Below, piece after piece: positions 1 to 7,098 of a stretch of 8,177 bases of DNA. Position 1 is the first letter of the stretch, and each line of letters opens with the position of its first letter. Position numbers and translations under genes: made by a program. The DNA is taken from assembly GCA_030040395.1 (NCBI GenBank), contig JASHTU010000647.1:1-8177 (forward strand), given 5' to 3'. A model generated the notes under the pieces. It saw only the letters and a list, made by a program, of their open reading frames with translations, made no database searches and was not told the DNA's origin. The DNA is from Acidobacteriaceae bacterium. GTDB taxonomy: Bacteria > Acidobacteriota > Terriglobia > Terriglobales > Acidobacteriaceae.

Positions 1-419
1 ATCTGTTTCTTCTCTTTCTTCGACGGGCCCTTGGGCGCGCTCACGTTCAATTGCTTCACGGCGGGCATCAGCTGGTCGTTGAGTTCGGTGTGCACCTTCA
101 CCATCTGTTGCCCAAACTGTTTCACGTCGGGACTGGACGAGTTCTGCTGCGCGAGCTGGCTCATCGCCACCTGCGCATCGTCGTCCTGCATAGTGTCCTG
201 CAGAAAGGCCTGGTCGGCGTATGACGTCTGATTCGTCGAACCGGTGGTTGGCATGCCCGGGGAACCGGGACCGCCAGGTTGGCCGGGCATCGGCTGCTGT
301 GGCTGCGGCTGCTGCTGCATCCCTCCTCCTCCCGGCTGTTGGGAAACTGTGGCCGCACCTGCCCAGAAGGCAGCCGCCGTAATCAGCAAAATCCCTCTTC
401 TTGTTCGCCTTGCGCTCAT
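1..419 (-). CDS. Secreted DUF4142 domain protein, partial (C-terminus beyond window)
   Basis: An open minus-strand frame starts with ATG at 417-419 and runs 139 codons off the left edge. The start is fixed by a strong ribosome binding site, GGAGG at 428-432, 8 bases upstream. Residues 1-25 look like a signal peptide: basic MSARRTRR, hydrophobic GILLITAAAFWAGAAT, then a likely cleavage near AGA/AT. Residues 27-62 are a low-complexity Gln/Pro/Gly linker (QQQPQPQQP, PGQPGGPGSPG). From about residue 66 the pattern YADQAFLQDTMQDDDAQ, then SQLAQQNSSSPDVKQFGQ and MVKVHTELNDQL, matches the first two helices of the DUF4142 family, which is ferritin-like in fold and usually periplasmic. Some family members are implicated in stress responses, but no specific activity is known and none can be read here. 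It lies downstream of xylB on the same strand, with 226 bases between them, so it is probably transcribed separately. Family assignment is fairly sure; function is unknown. Confidence 0.85.
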   Translation of the reverse strand, partial: MSARRTRRGILLITAAAFWAGAATVSQQPGGGGMQQQPQPQQPMPGQPGGPGSPGMPTTGSTNQTSYADQAFLQDTMQDDDAQVAMSQLAQQNSSSPDVKQFGQQMVKVHTELNDQLMPAVKQLNVSAPKGPSKKEKKQ

Positions 420-645
420 TCGACTTTCCTCCTTTCTCTGGCAAGAAAGTGGAATCGGAGCGGAAAAATCCGCTCCCGGGCGAACTGGTCCCGAACCGGG
501 CTCCAGCCCGTCAGGTTGGTTTCGATGCCCGTGGTCGCGCCCCGAGTTGCATTGCGGCCACCGCCGCGCAGGCGCCGGGCGCGAGGCCGATGGCCGCGGA
601 AGTGATTTGTCTGCAATCAGTTGGGCGCTTGGGAGCGATTTGTCC
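420..645. other. Intergenic region between xylB and the DUF4142 gene, with three hairpins
   Basis: No credible gene is seen here. Three stem-loops are present: GGAGCGGA/TCCGCTCC (457-464 with 469-476, AAAA loop); a nested stem CTGG, CCCG / CGGG, CCAG (485-506); and GCGGCCA/TGGCCGC (554-560 with 591-597) around a GC-rich loop. None is followed by a T-run on the minus strand, so none is a textbook intrinsic terminator, although any could end xylB transcription. The promoter of the DUF4142 gene must lie in this interval or upstream of it; I see no clear -10/-35 pair. Confidence 0.5.
457..476. repeat. Perfect 8-bp inverted repeat (hairpin) in the DUF4142 gene leader
   Basis: GGAGCGGA and TCCGCTCC are separated by AAAA, giving a perfect 8-bp stem with a 4-base loop. 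It sits 37 bases upstream of the DUF4142 start codon, so it would lie in that gene's leader. It could equally be the remnant of a terminator or a protein-binding site; without a T-run I do not call it a terminator. Confidence 0.45.
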
Positions 646-2121
646 TTACTCCAACTCGCGCAGCGCCGGATAAAGTTTGCGCCAGCGGGCGTAACCGGTT
701 TTATAGGCGGCCACGTCGGCGGGGTCTGGCTCCATCCGCTCCGCCACCTGGATTGACTGAGCACAGGCCTGGTCGAGATCGGCCCAGTGCCCGGCGCCCA
801 CGCCGGCCAGCAGCGCGCAACCGAAGGCGCCGCCCTCCTCGGCCGCGAGCACCTCGACCGGATGCGCGTAAATACCCGCCTGAATACGCCGCCAAAGCGC
901 CCCTCGTGCGCCGCCACCGCCGAGCCGAATGCCGCTTACCGGAATCGCCAGCTCACGGAAGAGCGCGAAAGTGTCTTCGAGCGAATACGCCACCCCCTCC
1001 AGCACGGCGCGGACAAAGTGCGCCGCGGCATGCTGCGCGCCGATGCCCGCGAAGGCGGCGCGGACCTCGGGATCGAGGTGCGGCGTGCGCTCGCCAAGCA
1101 AATACGGCGCCCACAGAAGGCCATCACACCCAGGAGTGATCGCCGTCGCCGCCTGGTTGAGCGCTTCGTAGCTCTGCCCGCCAAAAAATGTCTCTTTGAG
1201 CCAGCTTAGGCTCAGGCCTGCGCTCTGTGTCACGCCCATCACGTGCCAGACGCCGGGCACGGCGTGGCAAAACGTGTGCACACGGCCTTTGGAGTCTTTG
1301 GTGGGCTGGGCCGTGGCCGCAAAGACCACGCCCGAGGTGCCGATGGTGGCCGAAACCGAGCCGGGCTGCAGAATGCCCATGCCCACAGCGCCTGCACCCT
1401 GATCGCCGGCTCCGGCCGCCACCGGCGTGCCGGCTTCTAAGCCCGTCAAGCCCCCGGCCTCCTCGCTGATCCGCGCACAAACCTCCGGCGACTCGTAGAC
1501 GCGCGGCAGCCAACTCTCCGGAATTCCCGCCGCCTCCGCCACCTCCCGCGACCAGCGCCGGTGCGCCACATCCAGCAGCAGCGTTCCCGACGCCTCCTGT
1601 ACGTCGATGGCGAACTCGCCCGTGAGCCGGTAGCGCACGTAGTCCTTGGGGCACATGATGTGACGGGTGCGGGCGAAGATCTCCGGCTGGTGCGTCTTTA
1701 CCCACAGCACTTTGGTCAGCGTAAAGTTGGGCAACGCAGGATTGCACGTGAGTTCGATCAGCTTGTCGTATCCGATTTTCTCCGTCAGCCAGTCGCACTC
1801 CGGCTGGGTGCGCGTGTCGCACCAGATCAGCGAGGGTCGAAGCACCGCGCCGTTTTCATCGAGCAGCACGGCCCCATGCATCTGGCCGGTGAGCGCAAGG
1901 GCGGCAATGCGGTCCTTAGGATCGGGCGCGGCGGCGACGGCTCCGTGAATTGCCTCAAGCGTCGCGCGCCACCAGTCTTCGGGGTCCTGCTCCGCCCATC
2001 CGGGATGCTCGGCGCGAAACGGAGCGTGATCGCTCGACGCCGCACCCATTAGCTTTCCCGCCGCATCCACTACCACCACGCGCGTCCCGCCTGTTCCCAC
2101 ATCGATGCCCATAAACCACAT
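646..2121 (-). CDS. xylB: Xylulokinase (FGGY-family carbohydrate kinase)
   Basis: Encodes 491 residues, the usual xylulokinase length (E. coli XylB is 484). It phosphorylates D-xylulose with ATP to xylulose 5-phosphate, feeding the pentose phosphate pathway in the cytoplasm. The FGGY fold is visible in order: MGIDVGTGGTR (residues 4-14, first phosphate loop with Asp7), the substrate segment TGQMHG (78-83), WCDTR (100-104), PKDYVRYRLTG (158-168), AGAGDQGAGAVG (236-247, with Asp240 as the expected catalytic base), GTSG (261-264), LLGERTPH (341-348), and the C-terminal ATP-binding LGGGGARGALWRR (400-412). The QMHG and ERTPH segments favour xylulokinase over glycerol or gluconate kinase. ATG at 2119-2121 is chosen because the family's N-terminus begins here and GGGAGGGAGAGA lies just upstream; the frame stays open to 2286 but that extension is unlike the family. 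No xylose isomerase or transporter gene is in the window, and the gene is divergent from truB. Confidence 0.95.
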   Translation of the reverse strand: MWFMGIDVGTGGTRVVVVDAAGKLMGAASSDHAPFRAEHPGWAEQDPEDWWRATLEAIHGAVAAAPDPKDRIAALALTGQMHGAVLLDENGAVLRPSLIWCDTRTQPECDWLTEKIGYDKLIELTCNPALPNFTLTKVLWVKTHQPEIFARTRHIMCPKDYVRYRLTGEFAIDVQEASGTLLLDVAHRRWSREVAEAAGIPESWLPRVYESPEVCARISEEAGGLTGLEAGTPVAAGAGDQGAGAVGMGILQPGSVSATIGTSGVVFAATAQPTKDSKGRVHTFCHAVPGVWHVMGVTQSAGLSLSWLKETFFGGQSYEALNQAATAITPGCDGLLWAPYLLGERTPHLDPEVRAAFAGIGAQHAAAHFVRAVLEGVAYSLEDTFALFRELAIPVSGIRLGGGGARGALWRRIQAGIYAHPVEVLAAEEGGAFGCALLAGVGAGHWADLDQACAQSIQVAERMEPDPADVAAYKTGYARWRKLYPALRELE

Positions 2122-2358
2122 CGCTGTCTCTCCCTCCCGTTCCCCTCGCTTACACAAATCTACCCGCCCCTTCTCCCCCCTCAACCAATAAATCGGTTTT
2201 TCTCTGCGTCCGGAGCATAGCAGCTTGAACCGCCGGGGGAAAAGGGAAAAGGCGGTGAGCTGGCGCCTGCGGCAATTCCACGCCATGCGGCCAGTCGCTC
2301 AAAGCGTTCCCGCCCCGCGAACAGGGGACCGAGCTGCGGTTTGCCGTAAAGTGGATAG
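2122..2358. promoter_or_regulatory. Divergent promoter region between xylB and truB
   Basis: The 237 bases between two divergent starts must contain the xylB promoter and probably the truB promoter. No convincing sigma-70 pair is visible; TATGCT on the minus strand at about 2213-2218 is the best -10-like match for xylB, without a good -35. The xylB side is strongly pyrimidine-rich on the plus strand (2131-2185). An imperfect inverted repeat at 2221-2262 is the only structured element. Confidence 0.4.
2221..2262. repeat. Imperfect inverted repeat with purine-rich loop, xylB/truB intergenic
   Basis: CAGCT (2221-2225) pairs with AGCTG (2258-2262), and ACCGCC (2229-2234) pairs with GGCGGT (2251-2256), with a small internal loop between. 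The 16-base loop is purely G and A on the plus strand. It lies about 100 bases upstream of the xylB start, so it may be an operator or a leader hairpin; this is inference from position only. Confidence 0.45.
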
Positions 2359-3249
2359 GTGAATGGACTTCTGGTGGTCGATAAGCCGGGTGGAATGACC
2401 AGCCACGACGTGGTGGACAGGCTGCGTCGGATCGCCGGCGAGCGGTCGATCGGGCATCTCGGAACGCTGGACCCCATGGCGACCGGCGTTTTGCCGCTCC
2501 TTGCAGGTCGGTTCACGCGCTTGGCGCGGTTCTTTCTGAACGAGGAAAAGAGCTACACGGGGACGATACGCTTCGGTTTTGCCACCAACACCTACGACGC
2601 CGACGGCGAAGCCGAGGGGCCCGACCGCGGGCGGGAGTTTGCCGGTTCCGTGACGCTGGAGCGGGTGCGCGCGGCAGCCGCCCAATTTTGCGGCGAGACG
2701 GAGCAAATGCCGCCGCCTTTCTCGGCAAAGAAAATCGCGGGCACGCCGGCCTACAAATTGGCGCGCGCTGGCAGGCCGGTTGAACTAAGGCCGGCGAAAG
2801 TCTCGATTGCCTCGTTTGAAGTGATCTCGATGGCCGGTGCCGAAGCCGAGTTTACCATCGACATCGGCGCTGGCGGCTACGTGCGCTCCGTGGCCCATGA
2901 GATGGGCCAACTGCTGGGCTGCGGAGCACACCTGGCGCGGTTGCGGCGCACGCGCGCCGGGGCCTTCACCCTTGCTCAGGCGCACACGCTCGAAGAATTG
3001 GCGGCGGTGGCAGGCAATGTGGACGCGCTCGCGGGGTTGTGTGTCCACCCCAGGGCCTTGTTGCCGGAGCTGCCTGCTGTGACCGGCGACGAGCAGGCGC
3101 TCGGCCGCTTACGCAATGGCGCCCAAGCCAATCTGCCCGAGTTTTCCCAGGCGCCCATGGTGAAAGTCTTCGCCGACCAGCGCGACCTCGTCGGAATCGC
3201 CCGCAGGGTGGTCGGAACCCTGTTTCAGCCCGTGGTGGTGATGGGGTAA
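2359..3249 (+). CDS. truB: tRNA pseudouridine(55) synthase TruB
   Basis: Encodes 296 residues. TruB converts U55 to pseudouridine in the T-loop of nearly all tRNAs. Residues 2-20 (NGLLVVDKPGGMTSHDVVD) and 31-44 (IGHLGTLDPMATGV) are the family signature; Asp38 in GTLDP is the catalytic aspartate. Further conserved blocks are EKSYTGTIRFG (about 66-76), PPPFSAKKIAGTPAY (about 117-131), the RNA-contacting GGYVRSVAHEMG (about 172-183) and LRRTRAGAFTL (about 194-204). The last 60 or so residues form a small C-terminal domain ending in LVGIARRVVG, as in TruB proteins with a PUA-like tail. The start is GTG at 2359-2361, immediately before the conserved N-terminus, and the upstream ribosome binding site is weak (GGATAG). 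The overlapping ATG at 2363 is in another frame. It is not next to infB/rbfA as in many bacteria; it stands alone, divergent from xylB. Confidence 0.95.
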   Translation: MNGLLVVDKPGGMTSHDVVDRLRRIAGERSIGHLGTLDPMATGVLPLLAGRFTRLARFFLNEEKSYTGTIRFGFATNTYDADGEAEGPDRGREFAGSVTLERVRAAAAQFCGETEQMPPPFSAKKIAGTPAYKLARAGRPVELRPAKVSIASFEVISMAGAEAEFTIDIGAGGYVRSVAHEMGQLLGCGAHLARLRRTRAGAFTLAQAHTLEELAAVAGNVDALAGLCVHPRALLPELPAVTGDEQALGRLRNGAQANLPEFSQAPMVKVFADQRDLVGIARRVVGTLFQPVVVMG

Positions 3250-3287
3250 GAACGGAGGCCGGAGGTCTTTATGGAACGACGCCTGTA

Positions 3288-3396
3288 GCGGTTCTCCAAT
3301 TGGTGTAGAGCAGAATCTCGAACCCGGAGTGGCGTTTTTCTCAAGAAAACGCCACCTGGCACGCCGCTCAAAACTCCATGGGGATTGGAGAACCGC
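3288..3396. repeat. Perfect 13-bp inverted repeat enclosing a nested hairpin
   Basis: GCGGTTCTCCAAT at 3288-3300 is repeated as its exact reverse complement at 3384-3396, 83 bases apart. Nested inside is GTGGCGTTTT / AAAACGCCAC (3329-3338 with 3346-3355, 7-base loop). The arrangement could be a cruciform, a folded leader RNA, or a very short MITE-like element; no clear target-site duplication flanks it. Confidence 0.7.
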
Positions 3397-3408
3397 CGTA
3401 AAGCATGG

Positions 3409-3427
3409 AACGGCCCCCGGGGCCGTT
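3409..3427. repeat. GC-rich 9-bp hairpin
   Basis: AACGGCCCC and GGGGCCGTT flank a single C, a near-perfect palindrome that would give a very stable stem of about 8 bp with a 3-base loop. It lies 120 bases upstream of the SelA-like start. The downstream bases ATATCGG are not a T-run, so terminator function is doubtful. Confidence 0.6.
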
Positions 3428-3546
3428 ATATCGGAGTGGGTCCTTTTCGTTCCACAGGCTTGTCGTTGCGAGCGCTTCAGGCTGGGATGTAGCATGGCAG
3501 CACGTTTCTGGGCCAGTATCTGTTCGCATTTTGAGGAGGAGCAACC

Positions 3547-4815
3547 ATGCGGAAATTCGTCACTGCGGAGATTTCTCGGCGGGGTTTGTTAGGTGGTCTC
3601 GCGTTTCTGGCCGGATCGGTGCTCGGCGGACGGCGGTTGTTTGGGGCGGCAATGCCGGACGGGCCGACGGGATGGAATGGAAAGATCACGGGGCTGGGCG
3701 CGACCGGGGACGTGTACAAAGAACTGGGACTGACCCCGGTCATCAACGCGCAGGGGACCGAGACGGTGCTGGGCGGATCCCTGATTCGGCCTGAAGTAAC
3801 CGCGGTCATGGAGCTGGCGGCGAAGCAGTTTGTGGTGATCATGGACCTGGAAGCGACGGTGGGGAAGCGGATTGCGGAGTTGCTGAAGCTGCCGGATGGA
3901 TACAGCGCGATTGTCACATCGGGCGCGGCGTCGGCGATCCAGAATGGGTACTCGGGCATTTTGACCGGGGGCAGCGCGGCGAATATTGCGCAGATCCCGG
4001 ACCTGACGGGGATGAAGTCGGAAGTGATTATCCAGAAGGCGCACCGCAGCGCGTGGGACCACCAGATTCGGGCGACGGGGGTGAAGCTGGTGGAAGTGGA
4101 GACGGTGGACGATGTGCACAACGCGCTGAGCGAGCGCACCGCGGCCATGCACTTCTTGAACCTGAGCGATCCCGACGGGCAGATCAAGCGGCCGGACTGG
4201 GTGAAGCTGGCGCATGCGGCGGGCGTGCCGGCATTCCTGGACATGGCGGCGGATGTTCCGCCGAAGTCGCGGCTCACCGACTACGCGGAAATGGGGTATG
4301 ACCTGATTGCGGTGAGCGGCGGAAAGGCGATCCGCGGGCCGCAGTGCACGGGCTTGCTGATTGGACGCGAGGAGATGGTGCACAATGCGCTGCTGAACAT
4401 GAGTCCGAATGAAGACACGCTGGGACGGCCAACCAAAGTGGGCAAGGAAGAGATTGTGGGCTTGTTGAAGGCGCTTGAGTTGTACCTGGCCGAGGACCAG
4501 GAAGAACTGGACAAGGAACAGTGGCGGAAACTGGACACGGTGGCCAACCGGGTGGCCAAGATCCCGGGCGTGACGCTGACCCAAGAGGTGCCGGAGATCG
4601 CCAACCACTTTCCGGCGCTGCAGGTGCATCTCGACCCGAGCAAGTTTTCGGCCAATCCGCATCAGATTGCCGCGGAGCTGGCAGCGATGAAGCCGATCAT
4701 CTCTGTAAGCGAGGGGCCAGGAACCATTGAAATGACTGCCATCGACCTGCAGCCGGGAGAAGACCGGATGGTGGCCGATGCGCTGTATGGGGTGCTGAAG
4801 GCGCATTCGGTGTAA
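3547..4815 (+). CDS. Tat-exported SelA-like PLP-dependent enzyme (substrate unknown)
   Basis: Encodes 422 residues; ATG at 3547 follows GAGGAGGAG at optimal spacing. Residues 9-28 (ISRRGLLGGLAFLAGSVLGG) form a twin-arginine signal with Arg11-Arg12 and a hydrophobic stretch, so the folded protein is probably exported. The rest is a fold-type I PLP enzyme of the SelA / D-glucosaminate-6-phosphate ammonia-lyase group (COG1921-like): INAQGTETVLGGS (66-78), the phosphate-binding TSGAASAI (124-131), FLDMAAD (230-236) with Asp232 expected to contact the pyridine nitrogen, SGGKAIRGPQ (257-266) with Lys260 as the expected Schiff-base lysine, and GRPTKVGKEEIVGLLKALE (293-311), typical of this group. 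It lacks the N-terminal tRNA-binding domain of true SelA, no selenocysteine genes are nearby, and it is exported, so selenium transfer is very unlikely. A lyase or racemase acting on amino acids or amino sugars in the periplasm is an inference. Family is confident, reaction unknown. Confidence 0.85.
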   Translation: MRKFVTAEISRRGLLGGLAFLAGSVLGGRRLFGAAMPDGPTGWNGKITGLGATGDVYKELGLTPVINAQGTETVLGGSLIRPEVTAVMELAAKQFVVIMDLEATVGKRIAELLKLPDGYSAIVTSGAASAIQNGYSGILTGGSAANIAQIPDLTGMKSEVIIQKAHRSAWDHQIRATGVKLVEVETVDDVHNALSERTAAMHFLNLSDPDGQIKRPDWVKLAHAAGVPAFLDMAADVPPKSRLTDYAEMGYDLIAVSGGKAIRGPQCTGLLIGREEMVHNALLNMSPNEDTLGRPTKVGKEEIVGLLKALELYLAEDQEELDKEQWRKLDTVANRVAKIPGVTLTQEVPEIANHFPALQVHLDPSKFSANPHQIAAELAAMKPIISVSEGPGTIEMTAIDLQPGEDRMVADALYGVLKAHSV

Positions 4816-4833
4816 GCAGGCCGTGGAAACCTT

Positions 4834-4847
4834 CCGGCAATTGCCGG
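4834..4847. repeat. 14-base perfect palindrome between convergent genes
   Basis: CCGGCAATTGCCGG reads the same on both strands and could form a 5-bp stem with an AATT loop. It lies 18 bases after the SelA-like stop codon; on the plus strand it is followed by GCGAAAAAT, not T-rich, so any role in termination is uncertain. Confidence 0.45.
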
Positions 4848-4867
4848 GCGAAAAATCAATTTCGTTA

Positions 4868-4890
4868 GAAAAACGCCGCCTTGCACGACG
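4868..4890 (-). terminator. Possible intrinsic terminator of the ftsY-ribD unit
   Basis: Read on the minus strand, CGTCG (4890-4886) pairs with CGGCG (4878-4874) through one G-U pair around the 7-base loop TGCAAGG, and is followed directly by TTTTT (4873-4869). It lies about 30 bases past the ribD stop codon, where a terminator is expected. The stem is only 5 bp, hence moderate-to-low confidence. Confidence 0.4.
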
Positions 4891-4921
4891 CCATAATGGC
4901 AAGATTTGAATCGAAAACCCT

Positions 4922-6073
4922 CTAAACGCTGCTTTCCGGCCATGGATCCTTGAGCAGCGAGCAAAGCCCCAGGTCGTTGCCATAGCGCTCCACCTCGACT
5001 TCGCCCATGTGGACAAAGCTTGGCATTCCCCGGAAGGCCGGCACGGCGTCGGAGCCCATGATCTGCGGCGCCACAAAAAGGTGCATGCGGTCAACCAGCC
5101 CCGCGGCCAGGAAGGCCGTGTTCAGGCGCGTGCCTGTCTCGGTCAGCAGTGTCAGAACGCCCTCCGCGCCGAGCCGGTCGAGTACTTTGCCTAGCGGCAC
5201 GCGGCCTGACTCCGCAGCCAGTATCTCCACGCGCACGCCGCGGGCGTTCAGCTCGCGAATCCGCGCCTCGTCGTTCGATACGGTGAAGATGGTCACATCG
5301 TTTTGCGCCGTCTTCACCATCTTTGAGTCGAGCGGCATGCGCAGGGCGGAGTCTAGCACGATGCGCTGCAGCGGGCGGCGGCGGCGCAGGCCGCTCCGGT
5401 CGGTAAGCATCGGGTCATCGGCTGTCACCGTATCGATCCCCACCATGGCCGCGTCCGCCTGCCAGCGCAGCGGCTGCACGGCGGCGCGCGCGGCTTCGCT
5501 TGTAATCCAGTAAGGCTCGCGCGCCACGTGGAAACCCGCCGGCGGCGCGATGCGCCCGTCGAGCGACATGGCGACCTTCATCAGCACAAAGGGGCGCTTA
5601 TGCTGAATCCAGTGCGCAAAGCCCTCGTTGAGCCGCCGCGCTTCCTTTTCGCAAGCTCCGATGCTGGTTTGCAGTTTTGCCGCACGCAATGTCTTCATTC
5701 CCCCGCCGGCGACGTTCGGGTTGGGGTCGGCGGTCGCAGCCACTACACGATTGAGGCCCGCCCGGATGAGCGCCGTGGTGCACGGCGGCGTGCGCCCGAT
5801 GTGGTTGCACGGCTCCAGGGTGACGTAAGCCGTGCCGCCCCGCAGCCGGTCGCCCGCGCGCTCGGCGGCGGCGCGCAACGCCACGACCTCCGCGTGATCC
5901 ACAAGGTCATACTCGTGCCAGCCCTCACCCGCCAGCGCACCGGTGCGGTCCAGGATCACGCAGCCAACAATGGGATTGGGCGAGCAGAGGCCAATGCCCC
6001 GTCGCGCCAATTCCAGCGCCCGCTGCATCCAATATAGATCCCAGTCGGAAACAAGATTCGCAGCCTGATCCAC
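4922..6073 (-). CDS. ribD: Bifunctional riboflavin biosynthesis protein RibD (pyrimidine deaminase/uracil reductase)
   Basis: Encodes 383 residues, normal for RibD. It carries out the second and third steps of riboflavin synthesis after GTP cyclohydrolase II: deamination of the diaminopyrimidine, then NADPH-dependent reduction of the ribosyl side chain. Residues 1-145 are the cytidine-deaminase-like domain with zinc ligands His60 and catalytic Glu62 (HAEVVAL), Cys89 and Cys98 ([11 protein letters not shown]), and [10 protein letters not shown] (31-40). Residues 160-383 are the reductase domain: [16 protein letters not shown] (161-176), [13 protein letters not shown] (212-224) and the nucleotide-binding [11 protein letters not shown] (312-322), where most homologues have EGG. 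The start is GTG at 6071-6073, placing the usual [10 protein letters not shown] motif near the N-terminus; it lies only 6 bases after the ftsY stop, with AAGGG as a weak ribosome binding site overlapping that stop. Probably co-transcribed and translationally coupled with ftsY. Stop is TAG. Confidence 0.95.
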   Translation of the reverse strand: MDQAANLVSDWDLYWMQRALELARRGIGLCSPNPIVGCVILDRTGALAGEGWHEYDLVDHAEVVALRAAAERAGDRLRGGTAYVTLEPCNHIGRTPPCTTALIRAGLNRVVAATADPNPNVAGGGMKTLRAAKLQTSIGACEKEARRLNEGFAHWIQHKRPFVLMKVAMSLDGRIAPPAGFHVAREPYWITSEAARAAVQPLRWQADAAMVGIDTVTADDPMLTDRSGLRRRRPLQRIVLDSALRMPLDSKMVKTAQNDVTIFTVSNDEARIRELNARGVRVEILAAESGRVPLGKVLDRLGAEGVLTLLTETGTRLNTAFLAAGLVDRMHLFVAPQIMGSDAVPAFRGMPSFVHMGEVEVERYGNDLGLCSLLKDPWPESSV

Positions 6074-6079
6074 GCACCC

Positions 6080-7078
6080 TTACCCCAGCAACGAATCGAC
6101 AAATTCTTTCGCATCGAACTCGAGCAAATCCCCCATCTGCTCGCCCACGCCGACAAAGCGCACCGGCAAGTTCAGCTCCCGCGCAATGGCCACTGCAATG
6201 CCTCCCTTGGCTGTGCCGTCGAGCTTGGTCAGCAGGATGCCGGTGACGCCCACCGCTTCAGTAAACAGCCGCGCTTGTTGCAGGCCGTTCTGGCCGGTGG
6301 TCGCGTCCATTACCAACAGCACCTCGTGGGGCGCGCCCGGAACCAGCCGCGCAGCGGTGCGGCGCATCTTGTCGAGCTCGTCCATGAGCCCGGTCTTGGT
6401 GTGCAAGCGGCCGGCCGTGTCCACATAGAGGTCGTCGATGCTCCGCGCCTTGGCCGCGGCAATGGAATCGTACAGCACCGCCGCCGGATCGCCACCCTGG
6501 CGCGTCTTGATCATCTCTACGCCCGACCGCGCCGCCCACACCTCAAGCTGCTCGATTGCCGCTGCACGGAATGTATCCGCGGCGCATAAAAGAACGGAGT
6601 GCCCCTGGGCGCGGCTCCATGCCGCCAGCTTGCCGCTACTGGTGGTTTTTCCCGTGCCGTTCACGCCCACAAGAAAGATCACTTGGGGCGGCGTCTGGGG
6701 TCTCGTAACCGGCCGCAGCGGAGCTTGGAGAATCGCCTGTAACTGCACCTTGAGCAACTCCCGCAACTCCGCGCCCCCTTCGATGGCTTTGCGCAAGGCC
6801 CGTTCGCGCAGCGCATCCAGCACCTCGGTCGTCGTCTGTACCCCCAGGTCGCTGGTCAGGAGCACGGACTCCAGCTCTTCGAGGGCCCGCTCGTCCACCG
6901 TGCGGGTGAGCGCGGCAATGCCTTCCATCTTTACCGAGAGCGACTCGCGCGTGCGCGAGACCGCCTTCTTCATGCGCTCGAAAAAGCCCGTTTTGCGCTC
7001 GTCGGCGGCAACTTCTTCCAGGGCCGCTTCCTCAAGCCTGGCTGGTTCCTCGTTGCCAAAAAGCCGTATGATTTCCAT
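6080..7078 (-). CDS. ftsY: Signal recognition particle receptor FtsY
   Basis: Encodes 332 residues. FtsY is the membrane-associated GTPase that receives the SRP-ribosome complex and delivers inner-membrane proteins to the translocon. Residues 1-30 are a short acidic A-region ([18 protein letters not shown]), far shorter than the E. coli one. Residues 31-115 are the helical N domain ([27 protein letters not shown]). The G domain shows the P-loop GVNGTGKTT (138-146), [15 protein letters not shown] (168-182) as the SRP-GTPase insertion-region motif, DTAGR (220-224), DATTGQNG (258-265), the guanine-specific [10 protein letters not shown] (284-293) and [13 protein letters not shown] (310-322). The DTFRAAA plus GVGEQMGDL pattern separates FtsY from FlhF, and the missing M domain rules out Ffh. 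ATG at 7076-7078 is the only good start; GGGAAC just upstream is a weak binding site. First gene of the minus-strand ftsY-ribD unit. Confidence 0.96.
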   Translation of the reverse strand: MEIIRLFGNEEPARLEEAALEEVAADERKTGFFERMKKAVSRTRESLSVKMEGIAALTRTVDERALEELESVLLTSDLGVQTTTEVLDALRERALRKAIEGGAELRELLKVQLQAILQAPLRPVTRPQTPPQVIFLVGVNGTGKTTSSGKLAAWSRAQGHSVLLCAADTFRAAAIEQLEVWAARSGVEMIKTRQGGDPAAVLYDSIAAAKARSIDDLYVDTAGRLHTKTGLMDELDKMRRTAARLVPGAPHEVLLVMDATTGQNGLQQARLFTEAVGVTGILLTKLDGTAKGGIAVAIARELNLPVRFVGVGEQMGDLLEFDAKEFVDSLLG

Positions 7079-7098
7079 CTGTTCCCAGTGTATAGAGG

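Larger units (their letters stand above)
3250..3546 (+). promoter_or_regulatory. Structured intergenic/leader region upstream of the SelA-like gene
   Basis: The interval has no gene but at least three strong inverted repeats: an outer 13-bp pair (3288-3300 with 3384-3396), a 10-bp hairpin nested in it (3329-3355) and a GC-rich 9-bp hairpin (3409-3427). None carries a T-run, so truB termination is not clearly marked. The segment ends in the strong ribosome binding site GAGGAGGAG (3533-3541) for the SelA-like gene. If transcribed together, these stems would form a long structured 5' leader. It does not match any riboswitch consensus I know. Confidence 0.5.

Noticed and set aside
621..1139. A 172-codon plus-strand frame opposite the end of xylB
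   Set aside because: Its translation is almost wholly Arg/Pro/Ala and it is antisense to conserved xylulokinase sequence.
1124..1822. A 232-codon minus-strand frame inside xylB
   Set aside because: It is an out-of-frame shadow of xylB, with Gly/Ala/His/Arg-rich low-complexity sequence and no domain.
2122..2286. N-terminal extension of xylB to an upstream start at 2286
   Set aside because: The extra 55 residues are basic and unlike any FGGY kinase, whereas ATG at 2121 has a ribosome binding site and begins exactly at the family's N-terminus.
3547..4815. Annotation as selenocysteine synthase SelA
   Set aside because: It carries a Tat export signal, lacks the N-terminal tRNA-binding domain, and there is no selB, selD or tRNA-Sec nearby. 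Only the PLP fold is shared.
3589..5094. A 501-codon open frame on the minus strand opposite the SelA-like gene (and a 266-codon one at 3477-4277)
   Set aside because: The plus strand encodes a clear PLP-enzyme family with a good ribosome binding site. The antisense frames have Arg/His/Pro-rich translations with no recognisable motif, as expected opposite a GC-rich gene; the longer one also overlaps ribD.
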